A stretch of 64,000 bases of DNA, taken from Hyphomicrobiales bacterium. Its GTDB lineage: Bacteria > Pseudomonadota > Alphaproteobacteria > Rhizobiales > Xanthobacteraceae. The DNA is taken from NCBI GenBank assembly GCA_016713235.1, contig JADJPN010000004.1:310001-374000 (forward strand). The letters run 5' to 3'. A program made the position numbers and the translations under genes. The notes under the pieces are model-generated. The model saw only the letters and a list, made by a program, of their open reading frames with translations, was not told the origin of the DNA and ran no database searches. Of the stretch, positions 8,244-17,708 are shown one piece after another (the stretch's first letter is position 1; each line of letters begins with the position of its first letter).

Positions 8244-10163
8244 TTACTGCGCCATGCCTTTCGTTTGCAGCGCGGCCTTGATCTCATCCAGCGTCACCGG
8301 ATCGTCGATGGTCGCGGGCATGTTCCACGGCTCTTTATCGGCGATCTTCTTCATCGTGCTGCGCACGATTTTTCCGGAGCGCGTCTTCGGTAGCCGCTTG
8401 ATCACCATCGCGGTCTTGAACGCCGCGACCGGGCCGATCTTTTCGCGTACCAGCGCGACCAGTTCTTTCTCGATCACGTCGTCGGGCTTGTTCACGCCGA
8501 GCTTCAGCACGACGAATCCGACCGGCACTTCGCCTTTCAGCTGATCCGCGACACCGATCACCGCGCACTCGGCAACGTCGTTGTGCGAGGCGAGCACTTC
8601 TTCCATGCCGCCGGTGGAGAGACGATGCCCCGCGACATTGATGATGTCGTCGGTGCGGCCGAGCACATAGACATAGCCGTCTGCATCGATGTAGCCGGCG
8701 TCGGCGGTCTTATAGAAGCCGGGGAAGTCCGCGAGGTACGCTTCCTTGAAGCGCTCGTCCTGTTGCCACAGCGTCGGGAGACATCCCGGCGGCAGCGGCA
8801 GCTTCACGACAATGTTGCCCATCTTGTTGGCTTCAACCGGCTTGCCGCCATCGTCGACGATCTGCACGTCGTAGCCCGGCATGGGAACGGTAGGCGAACC
8901 AAGCTTTACCGGCAGCGCGCCCAAGCCCATCGGATTGCCGACGATGGTCCAGGCGGTTTCGGTCTGCCACCAGTGATCGATCACCGGCACGCCCAGGATT
9001 TTTTCCGACCATTTCACGGTGTCGGGATCGGCGCGTTCGCCCGCGAGAAACAGCGTGCGGAATTTCGAGAGGTCGTAGTTCTTTACGAGCTTGCCTTCCG
9101 GGTCTTCCTTCTTGATCGCGCGAAACGCGGTCGGCGCCGTGAAGAGTGCGACTGCGCCATGCTCGCTCGCCACGCGCCAGAACGCGCCGGCATCCGGCGT
9201 GCCGACCGGCTTTCCTTCGTAGACGACCGACGTGCAGCCGTGAAAAAGCGGCGCGTAGACAATGTACGAGTGGCCGACGACCCAGCCGATGTCGGACGAA
9301 GTCCACCAGACTTCGCCTTCCTTGATTCCGTACATTCCTTCCATCGACCATTTCAGCGCGACGGCGTGGCCGCCATTGTCGCGCACGACGCCTTTCGGCT
9401 TACCGGTCGTGCCTGAGGTGTAGAGAATGTAGAGCGGGTCGGTTGCCTTCACCGGCACGCATTCGGAAGTCTTGCCGGCGGCAAGCGCCGCTTCGCGAAG
9501 CGTCGCCCAATCCCAGTCCCAGCCTTTCTTCATCTCGGCTTGCGCCTGCGGGCGCTGCAGCAGGATCACGGCTTCGGGCTTCGACTCCGCCATCTCGATC
9601 GCGGCATCGAGCAACGGTTTGTAGGGGACGATACGTTGCACTTCGATGCCGCAGCTCGCGGTGAGCAGAAGCTTGGGCTTTGCGTCGTTCAGGCGCGTCG
9701 CCAGTTCCTTCGGTGCGAAGCCGCCAAAGACAACGGAGTGTACCGCGCCGATGCGCGCACAGGCGAGCATCGCGACCAAGGCTTCGGGAATCATCGGCAT
9801 ATAGATGACGATGCGGTCGCCTTTTTCGATCCCGAAGTCGCGCAGGATCGCGCCGAAGGCGCTGACTTCCCGTTGCAATTCCTTGTAGGTGATGTTGCGC
9901 TTCGATTGCGAGACGGGGCTGTCGTAAGCGAAGGCGATCTGTTCGCCGCGTCCGCCTTCGGCATGGCGGTCGACCGCGTTGTAGCAGGTGTTCATCACGC
10001 CATCGGGAAACCAGTGGCCGTAGACGCCGGCCTTGCCGTCGAACACGATCTTCGGCTTTTGGATCCAGGTGATCGCCTCCGCAGCCTGCGCCCAGAATCC
10101 TTCCGGGTCGCGCTGCCAATGCGCGTAGACTTTCGGGTAGCGGCTTGCGATCGGGGTGACCAT
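8244..10163 (-). CDS. prpE: Propionyl-CoA synthetase (propionate-CoA ligase)
   Basis: The 639-residue protein is an acetyl-CoA-synthetase-like adenylate-forming enzyme. It has the propionyl-type N-terminal domain, the P-loop YTSGTTGKPKGVV, the WWQTETAW motif before the acyl pocket, the GRTDDIINVAGHRLSTGG hinge region and the C-terminal adenylation lysine in KTRSGKIVR. Overall similarity is to PrpE rather than Acs. It activates propionate (or a close short-chain acid) with ATP and CoA. A GGGAAG site precedes the ATG at 10163. The downstream SDR is in the same operon; no methylcitrate genes are nearby. Confidence 0.88.
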   Translation of the reverse strand: MVTPIASRYPKVYAHWQRDPEGFWAQAAEAITWIQKPKIVFDGKAGVYGHWFPDGVMNTCYNAVDRHAEGGRGEQIAFAYDSPVSQSKRNITYKELQREVSAFGAILRDFGIEKGDRIVIYMPMIPEALVAMLACARIGAVHSVVFGGFAPKELATRLNDAKPKLLLTASCGIEVQRIVPYKPLLDAAIEMAESKPEAVILLQRPQAQAEMKKGWDWDWATLREAALAAGKTSECVPVKATDPLYILYTSGTTGKPKGVVRDNGGHAVALKWSMEGMYGIKEGEVWWTSSDIGWVVGHSYIVYAPLFHGCTSVVYEGKPVGTPDAGAFWRVASEHGAVALFTAPTAFRAIKKEDPEGKLVKNYDLSKFRTLFLAGERADPDTVKWSEKILGVPVIDHWWQTETAWTIVGNPMGLGALPVKLGSPTVPMPGYDVQIVDDGGKPVEANKMGNIVVKLPLPPGCLPTLWQQDERFKEAYLADFPGFYKTADAGYIDADGYVYVLGRTDDIINVAGHRLSTGGMEEVLASHNDVAECAVIGVADQLKGEVPVGFVVLKLGVNKPDDVIEKELVALVREKIGPVAAFKTAMVIKRLPKTRSGKIVRSTMKKIADKEPWNMPATIDDPVTLDEIKAALQTKGMAQ

Positions 10164-10301
10164 CGTTTCTTCCCTGCGAGCTTATGATTTTCCTCGATTG
10201 TCGCTGCTAGCCGCCGATATGCAAGGGCGGCGTTAGTCGCAGCCGCCCATGCGCGCGAAGCCGTAGCTCACAGCCGGCGCTCTCTCTATAAAGCGCGGCG
10301 C

Positions 10302-11065
10302 ATGCTTCCTTCCGATCCCATCTTCTGGATTTTTGCCGCACTCGCCGTGACCTGCACCGGTCTTGCCAAAGGCGGGTTCAGCGGTATCGGGATGGCGGCA
10401 ACCCCGTTTCTCGCGCTGGTGGTGCCGCCGCTTCATGCAGCGGCGATCATGCTGCCGATCCTGATCATGCAGGATGCGGCTTCGTTGTGGGCTTTTCGTA
10501 AAGAGTGGGACAGCTGGAATCTGAAGGTGCTGCTGATCGGCGCGCTGACGGGGATCGCCATTGCGTGGGGCTTGCAGCTTATGTCTCCGATGCCTGGGTC
10601 AAGCTCCTGATCGGCATCATCACTTTCGTGTTCGTGATGAACCAGTGGTTCGGGCTTGCACGCAAGGCAGCCGAAACGATCAGACCTAGTGCAGCAAGCG
10701 GCGTGTTCTGGGGCGTGCTCGCGGGATTCACGAGCATGCTTGCGCATGCCGGCGGGCCGCCGATGAGCGTGCATCTTCTGCCGCAGAAGTTGCCGAAGAT
10801 GGTGTTCATCGGCACCGTGACGATCTTCTTCGCGGTCGTGAACGCCGTGAAGGTCGTGCCGTTCTTTCTGCTGGGTGAGTTCACGGCAGCCGCCTTGATG
10901 ACGGCGCTCGTGCTGATGCCGCTTGCCATCGCGACAAACCTGCTCGGCATCTGGGTCGTGAAACGTGTTCCGGAAGCGCTGTTCTACCAGATCGCCTATT
11001 TCCTGATGTTCCTCGTCTCGCTGGCGCTGATCTGGCAGGGTGCGAGCACGATTTTCTGGCGCTGA
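10302..11065 (+). CDS. TauE/SafE-family sulfite/organosulfonate exporter, frameshifted as sequenced
   Basis: The N-terminal half (from ATG 10302) and C-terminal half lie in different forward frames that join at the G run 10567-10570. Restoring one G gives the continuous sequence AIAWGLAAYVSDAWVKLLIG and a protein of 254 residues, the usual TauE/SafE length. Each half carries the expected transmembrane helices and a glycine-rich repeat (TGLAKGGFSGIGMAATP in the first half, AHAGGPPMSVHLLPQ in the second). Members export sulfite, sulfoacetate or similar anions. As written, translation would stop after 102 residues. It is divergent from prpE. Confidence 0.8.
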
Positions 11066-11221
11066 AGCTCCGCTCCGAAACCGAAGGACGACCGCGAATC
11101 AGCCCAGCGCGGCCAGAATGTCTCCGATCAGCCGCATCTTCCGCCTTCCGAAGCCGTGTCAAAGGTCAGATTGATCGAATCCCGTCCGGTTCGCTAGGGT
11201 CGCGCCGGAACGGGGTACCCA

Positions 11222-12847
11222 ATGAAAAAGACCGCCTACGATATCGATCTCGACAAGAACCCGGCGAACTATCAGCCACTGACGCCGCTCTCGTTTCTCG
11301 AGCGGGCTGCCGCGGTATTCCCCGACCATGTCGCGATCATCCACGGACCGATGCGCCGGAAGTATCGCGATTTTTATGCGCGTTCGAAGAAGCTCGGCAG
11401 CGCGCTGGCGGCACGCGGGATTGCGCGCGGGGACACGGTTGCGGTGCTGCTCGCCAATACGCCCGCGATGCTCGAGTGCCACTACGGCGTGCCGATGACC
11501 GGCGGCGTGCTGAACACGCTGAATACGCGGCTCGACGCGCCGACCATCGGCTTCTCGCTCGATCACGGCGAGGCGAAGATTCTGATCGTCGACAAAGAAT
11601 TTTCGAAGATGGCGAAAGAGGCGCTGAAGCTCTGCAAGGCGAAGCCGCTGGTCGTCGACTACGATGACCCGGAATACAAAGGCGATGGCGAGAAAATCGG
11701 GACGCTCGACTACGAGGCGCTGGTCGCGGAGGGTGACGAGAACTATGTGCGCGCGGCTCCCGGCGACGAATGGGACGCGATCTCGCTAAACTATACTTCC
11801 GGCACCACGGGCGACCCCAAGGGCGTGGTCTATCATCATCGCGGTGCGGCACTGCTGGCAACGGGCAACGTCGTAATCTCGAGCATGAAGAAACATGCGG
11901 TCTATCTCTGGACGCTGCCGATGTTTCACTGCAACGGCTGGTGCTTTCCGTGGTCGATCTCGGTCTGCTGCGGCACGCATGTGTGTCTGCGACAGGTGCG
12001 CGCAAACTTGATGTTCGATCTGATTGCAGAACATAAGGTCACGCATCTTTGCGGCGCGCCGATCGTGATGGCGACGCTCCTGAACGCGCCGGAAGAAGAA
12101 AAGAAACCGCTGCCGCATGTCGTGGAATTTTTCACGGCCGCCGCGCCTCCGCCGGAAGCCGTGCTTGCGGGCATGAAGAATGCCGGTTTCAACGTCACGC
12201 ATCTTTACGGTCTTACCGAAACCTACGGTCCCGCCGCCGTGAACGACTGGCATTACGAATGGGACCATCTCGATCCGAAAGCGCAGGCCGCGAAAAAGGC
12301 GCGCCAGGGCGTGCCTTATTCCGCGCTCGACGGTCTCGAAGTGATCGATCCCGAAACCATGAAGGTGCCGCGCGACGGCGAAACCATGGGCGAGGTGATG
12401 TTCCGCGGCAACGTGGTGATGAAGGGCTATCTCAAGAACAAGAAATCGTCCGACGCGGCTTTCGCGGGCGGCTGGTTTCATTCGGGCGACCTCGGCGTGA
12501 TGCACCCGGACGGCTACATCCAGCTTAAAGACCGCTCCAAGGACATCATCATCTCGGGCGGCGAGAATATTTCGTCGATCGAGGTCGAAGACGCGCTTTA
12601 CAAGCATCCTTCCGTGCAGGCGGCGGCGGTGGTCGCGAAAGCCGACGACAAGTGGGGCGAGACGCCCTGCGCCTTCATCGAATTGAAGCCGGGCAAGCAA
12701 GCGACGAAGGACGAACTGATCGCGCATTGCAAGAGCAACCTCGCGGGTTACAAGGTGCCGCGCTACATCGTATTCGTCGAGCTTCCGAAAACTTCGACCG
12801 GCAAGATCCAGAAGTTCAAGCTGCGCGAAATGACGAAAGAAGTTTGA
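11222..12847 (+). CDS. Acyl-CoA synthetase (medium/long-chain, DmdB-like AMP-forming ligase)
   Basis: The 541-residue product is an adenylate-forming CoA ligase: P-loop YTSGTTGDPKGVVYHHRG, the LYGLTETYGPA motif, the hinge GWFHSGDLGVMHPDGYIQLKDRSKDII and the C-terminal lysine in KTSTGKIQKF. The overall pattern (LPMFHCNGWCFPWS) fits the branch that includes 3-methylmercaptopropionyl-CoA ligases and medium-chain fatty acid ligases; the exact acid is not predictable. It leads a run of closely spaced genes with a YqhA-like membrane protein (one base downstream) and an enoyl-CoA hydratase, pointing to fatty-acid breakdown. Confidence 0.88.
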   Translation: MKKTAYDIDLDKNPANYQPLTPLSFLERAAAVFPDHVAIIHGPMRRKYRDFYARSKKLGSALAARGIARGDTVAVLLANTPAMLECHYGVPMTGGVLNTLNTRLDAPTIGFSLDHGEAKILIVDKEFSKMAKEALKLCKAKPLVVDYDDPEYKGDGEKIGTLDYEALVAEGDENYVRAAPGDEWDAISLNYTSGTTGDPKGVVYHHRGAALLATGNVVISSMKKHAVYLWTLPMFHCNGWCFPWSISVCCGTHVCLRQVRANLMFDLIAEHKVTHLCGAPIVMATLLNAPEEEKKPLPHVVEFFTAAAPPPEAVLAGMKNAGFNVTHLYGLTETYGPAAVNDWHYEWDHLDPKAQAAKKARQGVPYSALDGLEVIDPETMKVPRDGETMGEVMFRGNVVMKGYLKNKKSSDAAFAGGWFHSGDLGVMHPDGYIQLKDRSKDIIISGGENISSIEVEDALYKHPSVQAAAVVAKADDKWGETPCAFIELKPGKQATKDELIAHCKSNLAGYKVPRYIVFVELPKTSTGKIQKFKLREMTKEV

Positions 12848-12848
12848 G

Positions 12849-13397
12849 ATGGCAAGCGGACCGCGCAAGCAGAAGCTGCCGCTGCAAAAGGACATCGACT
12901 GGCGGTTCGCTCTGAAGGAGCGGCCGTTCCTCGGCTTCTTCGTATTGCTCGCGCGCGGGAGCATGCTGCTTGCGATCGTCGGCACCTTCCTGATCGCGAC
13001 CGCGCTACTCGTTCACGCGGTGTGGGAGATCATCGACGCGGTAATCCAGCTCATGCGCTGGGAGACCGATACGAAAGAACTGACGCTGGCCGCGATCGAG
13101 TCGGTCGATGCATTCCTGATCGTCACCGTTCTGCATGTGGTCGCGATCGGTCTCTATCAGCTTTACATTCAGGACCGGATTCCGGTGCCGGATTGGCTGG
13201 TTGTCGAGAACATCGATGATCTGAAGGTCACGCTTTCCGGCGTCGTCATTCTGGCGCTTGCTGTGTATTTTCTCGGCCGCGCCATCGTCGGTGACGGCTC
13301 GCAAAACCTGCTCCTGCTCGGCGGCGGCATCGGTGCGGTGATCGTAGCGCTGACGTTCTTCGTTTACGTCCAGCACAAGCACAAGGACGGCCACTGA
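12849..13397 (+). CDS. YqhA/UPF0114-family membrane protein
   Basis: A 182-residue protein with a soluble basic N-terminus and four hydrophobic helices (about residues 25-58, 77-101, 125-141 and 150-175). The FVLLARGSMLLAIVGTFLIATALLV segment and the IESVDAFLIVTVLHVVAIGLYQLYI segment resemble the YqhA (UPF0114) family of unknown function. It lies one base after the acyl-CoA ligase stop and one base before the next gene's TTG start, so it belongs to that operon. What it does there is unknown. Confidence 0.68.
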   Translation: MASGPRKQKLPLQKDIDWRFALKERPFLGFFVLLARGSMLLAIVGTFLIATALLVHAVWEIIDAVIQLMRWETDTKELTLAAIESVDAFLIVTVLHVVAIGLYQLYIQDRIPVPDWLVVENIDDLKVTLSGVVILALAVYFLGRAIVGDGSQNLLLLGGGIGAVIVALTFFVYVQHKHKDGH

Positions 13398-13398
13398 T

Positions 13399-14154
13399 TT
13401 GTTCGAGATCCGGTACGAAGGCAGGATTGCCATCCTCACGCTGCGCTACGGCAAGGCCAATGCGCTGGATGTCGATTTCTGCAAGGCGCTGAAAAAGGAA
13501 TTCAAGCGGCTTGCAAAGTCCGAGGCTTGCGCTGTCGTCATCACCAGCGCCGGAAATATTTTCTGCGCTGGCGTCGATCTCTTGCGCGCTGCCGAAGGCG
13601 GCCGCAAATATCTCCGCTCAATCGTCGCCGCGCTCGACGAGATGTACGAGGAGATTTTCCTGTTTCCGAAGCCGGTCGTCGCCGCGATCAATGGCCATGC
13701 CATCGCGGGCGGCTGCGTGCTCGCATGTTGCGCGGACTATCGCGTGCTCGCGAAAGGCGCGGGCCGCATGGGCGTAACCGAACTTCTTGTCGGCGTGCCG
13801 TTTCCGCCGTTCGCCTTCGAGGTGCTGCGCGCGACGACTTCGCCGATGCATTTTCCAAAGTTCACGGCAAGCGGCGAAACTTTCGATACCGAGGGTGCGC
13901 TCGCAAATGGTTTTGCCGACGAAGCGGTGAACGCGGACCGCTTGCTTCCGCGGGCGCTTGAGAAAGCGGAGCAACTCGCCGCGATCCGTGCGGAAGCCTT
14001 TGCCGTGAACAAGCTGTACGTGCGCGCTCCCGCAAAGCAGATTCTCAGGAAGGATCGCGGGCGCCTCGCCAAGCAGATCATGAAAGTCTGGGAGGCGAAG
14101 GAAACCGCCGAGAACATCCGTGCCTATGTCGCGCGGACTTTCAAGAAGCCGTAA
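13399..14154 (+). CDS. Enoyl-CoA hydratase/isomerase family protein
   Basis: A crotonase-fold protein of 251 residues. The CoA oxyanion-hole signatures are visible: SAGNIFCAGVDLLR near residue 50 and KPVVAAINGHAIAGGCVLACCADYRV near residue 93. The usual catalytic glutamates are replaced or shifted (GRMGVTELLVGVPFP keeps one Glu), so the exact reaction is uncertain. The start must be TTG at 13399, because no ATG or GTG occurs before the conserved FEIRYEGRIAILTL segment. It is translationally close to the upstream membrane protein and acyl-CoA ligase. Confidence 0.82.
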   Translation: MFEIRYEGRIAILTLRYGKANALDVDFCKALKKEFKRLAKSEACAVVITSAGNIFCAGVDLLRAAEGGRKYLRSIVAALDEMYEEIFLFPKPVVAAINGHAIAGGCVLACCADYRVLAKGAGRMGVTELLVGVPFPPFAFEVLRATTSPMHFPKFTASGETFDTEGALANGFADEAVNADRLLPRALEKAEQLAAIRAEAFAVNKLYVRAPAKQILRKDRGRLAKQIMKVWEAKETAENIRAYVARTFKKP

Positions 14155-14231
14155 CGTCAACCGCCGCGCGACAATCGGGCGGCGGGCGTGATAATTTCGT
14201 CTGCGGAAAGATAATCGCGGGGAGAAGGCTC

Positions 14232-15878
14232 ATGGACGCGGACGTCATCGTGGTCGGCGGGGGATTGGCCGGCTTGGTCGCGGCGGCGGAAGTCGCGGAT
14301 GCCGGCAAGAAAGTCATTCTCCTGGATCAGGAGCCAGAGCAGTCGCTCGGCGGGCAAGCTTTCTGGTCGTTCGGGGGCTTGATGCTCGTGAATTCGCCCG
14401 AGCAGCGCCGTCTCGGCATTAAAGACTCGCGCGATCTCGCCTGGCAGGACTGGCAGGGTTCGGCTGCCTTCGACCGCGACGAAGATCACTGGCCGCGAAA
14501 GTGGGCCGAGGCTTATGTCGACTTCGCGAGCGGCGAGCAGCGTGCGTGGCTGCATGCGCAAGGCGTGCGCTGGTTTCCGGTGCCGGGCTGGGCGGAGCGC
14601 GGTGGCTATACGGCGACGGGTCACGGCAATTCGGTGCCGCGTTTTCACATTACCTGGGGCACGGGGCCCGCGCTGGTCGAGCCCTTCGTGCGGCGTCTGC
14701 GCGAGGCGGAGAAAAAAGGTCTCGTGCGCTTCTGCTTTCGCCATCGCGTGACGAAGCTGACGGCAAGCGGCGGCGCGGAAGACGGCGTCGAAGGCGAAAT
14801 TCTCGAGCCTTCGCGTGTCGAGCGCGCGGCGAAATCCTCACGCAAAGTCGTAGGCGATTTCAAACTCAAAGCGCAGGCAATCATCGTGACGTCGGGCGGC
14901 ATCGGCGGCAATCACGATCTCGTTCGCAAGAACTGGCCCGCGAGCATGGGCAAAGCGCCGGCGCAGATGCTTTCCGGCGTGCCGGATCACGTCGACGGGC
15001 TGATGCAGGGCGTAGTCGAGCAGGCGGGCGGGCGGCTCATCAACGCCGATCGCATGTGGCACTACCCCGAAGGCATCGATAACTACGCGCCGATCTGGTC
15101 GCATCACGGTATTCGCGTTCTCTCGGGGCCGACGCCGCTGTGGCTGGATGCGCGGGGAAAACGCTTCCCGGTGCCGCTGTTTCCGGGTTTCGATGGCCTG
15201 GGCGCGCTCGAGCACATCACCAAGCATGGCGACGATCATTCGTGGTTCTTGCTCAACAAGCGCGTGATCGGAAAAGAGTTCGCGCTGTCGGGACAGGAGC
15301 AGAATCCGGATTTGACCGGCAAGAGTATCCGCGGCGTGTTGAAGCGCGGGCGCGGCACGCTGACGCCGGTGCAGAAATTCATCAATGCCGGAAAAGATTT
15401 CGTCACCGCCGATACGCTGCCCGAGCTTGTCTCGAAGATGAATGCGATCACGCAGAAGAATCTCGTGAGCCTCGAGACGGTCACGCGCGAAGCCGAGGCG
15501 CGCGACCGCGACCTCGACAACAAATACGGCAAGGATTTGCAGATCGCGGCGATCCGTTCCGCGCGCGGCTATATCGGGGATCGCCTGATCCGCACCGTGA
15601 AGCCGCATAAGTTGCTGGATCCGGCGGCAGGCCCATTGATCGCGGTGCGGCTCTGGGTGCTGACGCGAAAGACACTCGGCGGTCTGGAAACCGATTTATC
15701 TTCGCGCGTGTTGAAGGACGGCAAGAATCCGCTCGGCAACGTATTCGCGGCGGGTGAGGTCGCGGGCTTTGGCGGCGGCGGTGTGCACGGCTATCGCGCA
15801 CTCGAGGGCACGTTCCTCGGCGGTTGTATTTTCTCCGGCCGCATCGCGGGCAGGGAAGCGACGAAGCTCGCCGGATAG
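14232..15878 (+). CDS. FAD-binding dehydrogenase, fumarate reductase/ketosteroid dehydrogenase-like
   Basis: The 548-residue flavoprotein starts with the ADP-binding motif VVGGGLAGL (G9, G11, G14) and ends with the FAD-contact segment NVFAAGEVAGFGGGGVHGYRALEGTFLGGCIFSGRIAG. The middle domain carries the FAD_binding_2 features shared by fumarate reductase flavoproteins and 3-ketosteroid delta-1-dehydrogenases. Families of this length in Hyphomicrobiales are simply named FAD-binding dehydrogenase; the substrate is unknown. It follows the acyl-CoA operon after 77 bases and precedes the thioesterase, so it may act on CoA-linked or steroid-like substrates. Confidence 0.8.
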   Translation: MDADVIVVGGGLAGLVAAAEVADAGKKVILLDQEPEQSLGGQAFWSFGGLMLVNSPEQRRLGIKDSRDLAWQDWQGSAAFDRDEDHWPRKWAEAYVDFASGEQRAWLHAQGVRWFPVPGWAERGGYTATGHGNSVPRFHITWGTGPALVEPFVRRLREAEKKGLVRFCFRHRVTKLTASGGAEDGVEGEILEPSRVERAAKSSRKVVGDFKLKAQAIIVTSGGIGGNHDLVRKNWPASMGKAPAQMLSGVPDHVDGLMQGVVEQAGGRLINADRMWHYPEGIDNYAPIWSHHGIRVLSGPTPLWLDARGKRFPVPLFPGFDGLGALEHITKHGDDHSWFLLNKRVIGKEFALSGQEQNPDLTGKSIRGVLKRGRGTLTPVQKFINAGKDFVTADTLPELVSKMNAITQKNLVSLETVTREAEARDRDLDNKYGKDLQIAAIRSARGYIGDRLIRTVKPHKLLDPAAGPLIAVRLWVLTRKTLGGLETDLSSRVLKDGKNPLGNVFAAGEVAGFGGGGVHGYRALEGTFLGGCIFSGRIAGREATKLAG

Positions 15879-15959
15879 AACGTACCAATCGAACGATCGG
15901 GCCGGGTCTGCGACACTGGCGAATGGCGTTCGTTGCTGGCGCCGTGAGATAAGGGCGTC

Positions 15960-16372
15960 ATGACCGAAAGCACCTCGAATATCAAAGTTGGCACCCAAGG
16001 CATTGCCGAACTCGTCGTCGGCGAGGAGCACACCGCGCCGCGCGTGGGCTCCGGCAAGATCCGCGTGCTCGCAACCCCGTCATGATCAACCTGATCGAGG
16101 CGGCGGCGCTCAAAGCCGCCGAGCATTTGCTGCCGCCGGGGCATCAAAGTCTCGGCACGCTCCTGAACGTGAAGCACATCGCGGCGACCCCGGTCGGCAT
16201 GAAGATCAGGGCGCAAGCCATCGTGACCAAAGTGGAAGGCCGCAATATCTTCTTCGACGTCACGGCAGAAGACGAGAAAGAAACCATCGGCGGCGGGACG
16301 CACGAGCGCGTGGTCGTCAACGTCGAGCGCTTCGACAAGCGGGTGCAGCGGAAAATCAGCGGTGAAGTGTGA
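15960..16372 (+). CDS. FlK-like hotdog thioesterase, frameshifted as sequenced
   Basis: Translation from ATG 15960 gives 41 residues ending in VLATPS and a TGA at 16083. The next frame supplies VMINLIEAAALKAAEHLLPPG and the rest of the domain. Adding one G after 16079 (CCG GTC ATG) restores a single 137-residue protein of the fluoroacetyl-CoA-thioesterase-like family, with SVGT/LGTLLNVKH-type strands, the GMKIRAQAIVT segment and the C-terminal HERVVVNVERF strand. Such proteins hydrolyse short acyl-CoA esters. The frame break is a single missing base in a CCCCG context. Confidence 0.72.
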
Positions 16373-16803
16373 CCGTGCGGTCTCTTTGTTGCTTCGGAAC
16401 AGCAATCCCGCATGCATGAATTTTGATCACCTGTATTCCCGTCCATGCATGCGAGGCATATCGCATCGGATATGCCAGCATTATTTCCCTAATTTTTATC
16501 GGACCGGCCCCGCAGTGCGGCATGTAAAAATTCTTAGGAAACGGGAACGAAATATCTTTCTCGCGACTTGAAGCAAATCCGAGCGAGTAAGCTTGCGTGC
16601 CGATAGGGGTTTTCTGCGCCTTGACGTTGCCTCAAATATCGAGTCACTTCCGGCTCGCAACTGGGTTTGGCTGGCCTTGATACGACGCTCCTGTTTTGGG
16701 GCTATCTGCAAGACACTTCCCAAAACTCGGATTGTTACGGCGCCTGCGATGGTCGTGGGCGGCGACGACCGCACTGGAGAGGTGCGTTTCAAGGAGGCCG
16801 TGA
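16373..16803 (+). other. 431-base gene-free region ahead of cspA
   Basis: No credible coding frame is seen. The octamer CATGCATG occurs at 16411-16418 and again at 16443-16450, flanking an AT-richer stretch. The region nearest cspA is likely its long 5' untranslated leader, as is typical for cold-shock genes, ending in the ribosome binding site AAGGAGG just before the ATG. The promoter position cannot be fixed. Confidence 0.5.
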
Positions 16804-17007
16804 ATGTCTACTGGTACCGTGAAGTGGTTCAATACGCAGAAGGGTTTTGGGTTCATCCAGCCGGATGATGGCGGCAAGGATGTGTTCGTGCACATTTCGG
16901 CCGTGCAGCGCGCGGGTTTGCAAACGCTGAACGAAGGCCAGAAGGTCTCCTTCGAAGTTGCGACCGAGCGCGGCAAGGCGGCGGCGGCGAACCTCAAGAC
17001 GATTTAA
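16804..17007 (+). CDS. cspA: Cold-shock protein, CspA family
   Basis: A 67-residue single cold-shock domain. It contains both RNA-binding motifs, KGFGFI (RNP1) and DVFVHIS (RNP2), and starts with the standard STGTVKWFN. Such proteins melt RNA secondary structure. A full AAGGAGG ribosome binding site lies directly upstream and a strong terminator directly downstream, so it is a highly expressed single-gene unit. Confidence 0.96.
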   Translation: MSTGTVKWFNTQKGFGFIQPDDGGKDVFVHISAVQRAGLQTLNEGQKVSFEVATERGKAAAANLKTI

Positions 17008-17029
17008 GCCTACTTCCGAACCAATATTA

Positions 17030-17065
17030 AAACCCGGCGTGAGCGATCACGCCGGGTTTTTTTAT
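17030..17065 (+). terminator. Rho-independent terminator of cspA
   Basis: A perfect 13-base stem (17030-17042 with 17047-17059) closes a GCGA tetraloop and is followed by a T run to 17063. Confidence 0.9.
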
Positions 17066-17092
17066 TTCTGGTTTTTCATTGGGTGCGTTTTG

Positions 17093-17506
17093 TCAGGGCG
17101 TATTCTGATTTTGCAGATACAGAACGATGCCTAACCCCGGCACCCAGCAGCTCAGCGTATTCATCAGCGCCTCTTCCGAAGTCGGCTCGTTGCCGCCGGT
17201 GAAGTGATTGATGAACGGCCAGGCGAACGTGCAGATGAGCGCTCCGGTCGCATAGGCGCCGTATCTTGTCGAGGTCGAAACTCTCGTTACGAAACGTTCC
17301 TGCCGGGGAATGAAAACCCTGGTCACGACCGTGGAGTTCGCGCCGCCACAGGTAATGATGCAGTTCGCGGTGCTGAAAATGCCGATGATGAAGGTCAGCG
17401 GGTTCTGGTTGTTCTGCTGATTCTTTTTCTTCTTCTGCTGCGCTTCGGCTGTTACCGGCATTGCGAGTAGCAATGCTGCCAACGCGACTACGAAAACCTT
17501 TTTCAT
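17093..17506 (-). CDS. Hypothetical exported protein, 137 residues
   Basis: The protein opens with a clear signal peptide (MKKVFVVALAALLLAMPVTAEA, cleavage after residue 22), then a lysine/glutamine/asparagine-rich stretch, a hydrophobic segment FIIGIFSTANCII and a second one near ATGALICTFAWPFINHF. A third hydrophobic stretch lies at the C-terminus (WVPGLGIVLYL). Four cysteines are present. I do not recognise a named family. An overlapping frame on the same strand (17076-17516) is rejected because it is arginine- and histidine-rich without a signal peptide. It is convergent with cspA. Confidence 0.65.
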   Translation of the reverse strand: MKKVFVVALAALLLAMPVTAEAQQKKKKNQQNNQNPLTFIIGIFSTANCIITCGGANSTVVTRVFIPRQERFVTRVSTSTRYGAYATGALICTFAWPFINHFTGGNEPTSEEALMNTLSCWVPGLGIVLYLQNQNTP

Positions 17507-17659
17507 AAAACCTCACCTCGGCCTTATCCGCGAAGTGCGGATGGATCCCCGACCGCAGGAAGAGAATAAATTAGTCGGAACAGTTATTCTGTCGTGTGTA
17601 ACACAGAATTAAGCTTACGCGTTAGGCTTGCACGGTAACCTTACCGGTGCACACAAAAG

Positions 17660-17686
17660 AAACCGCCGGCGGCTGGCCGGCGGTTT
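17660..17686 (-). terminator. Terminator-like hairpin after the DUF465 pseudogene
   Basis: Perfect 11-base arms AAACCGCCGGC (17660-17670) and GCCGGCGGTTT (17676-17686) enclose five bases. On the reverse strand the hairpin is followed by TTTCTTTTG, so it most likely ends the reverse transcript from 17885. Confidence 0.7.
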
Positions 17687-17708
17687 GAGAACACTTTTTC
17701 GGGTCGGG

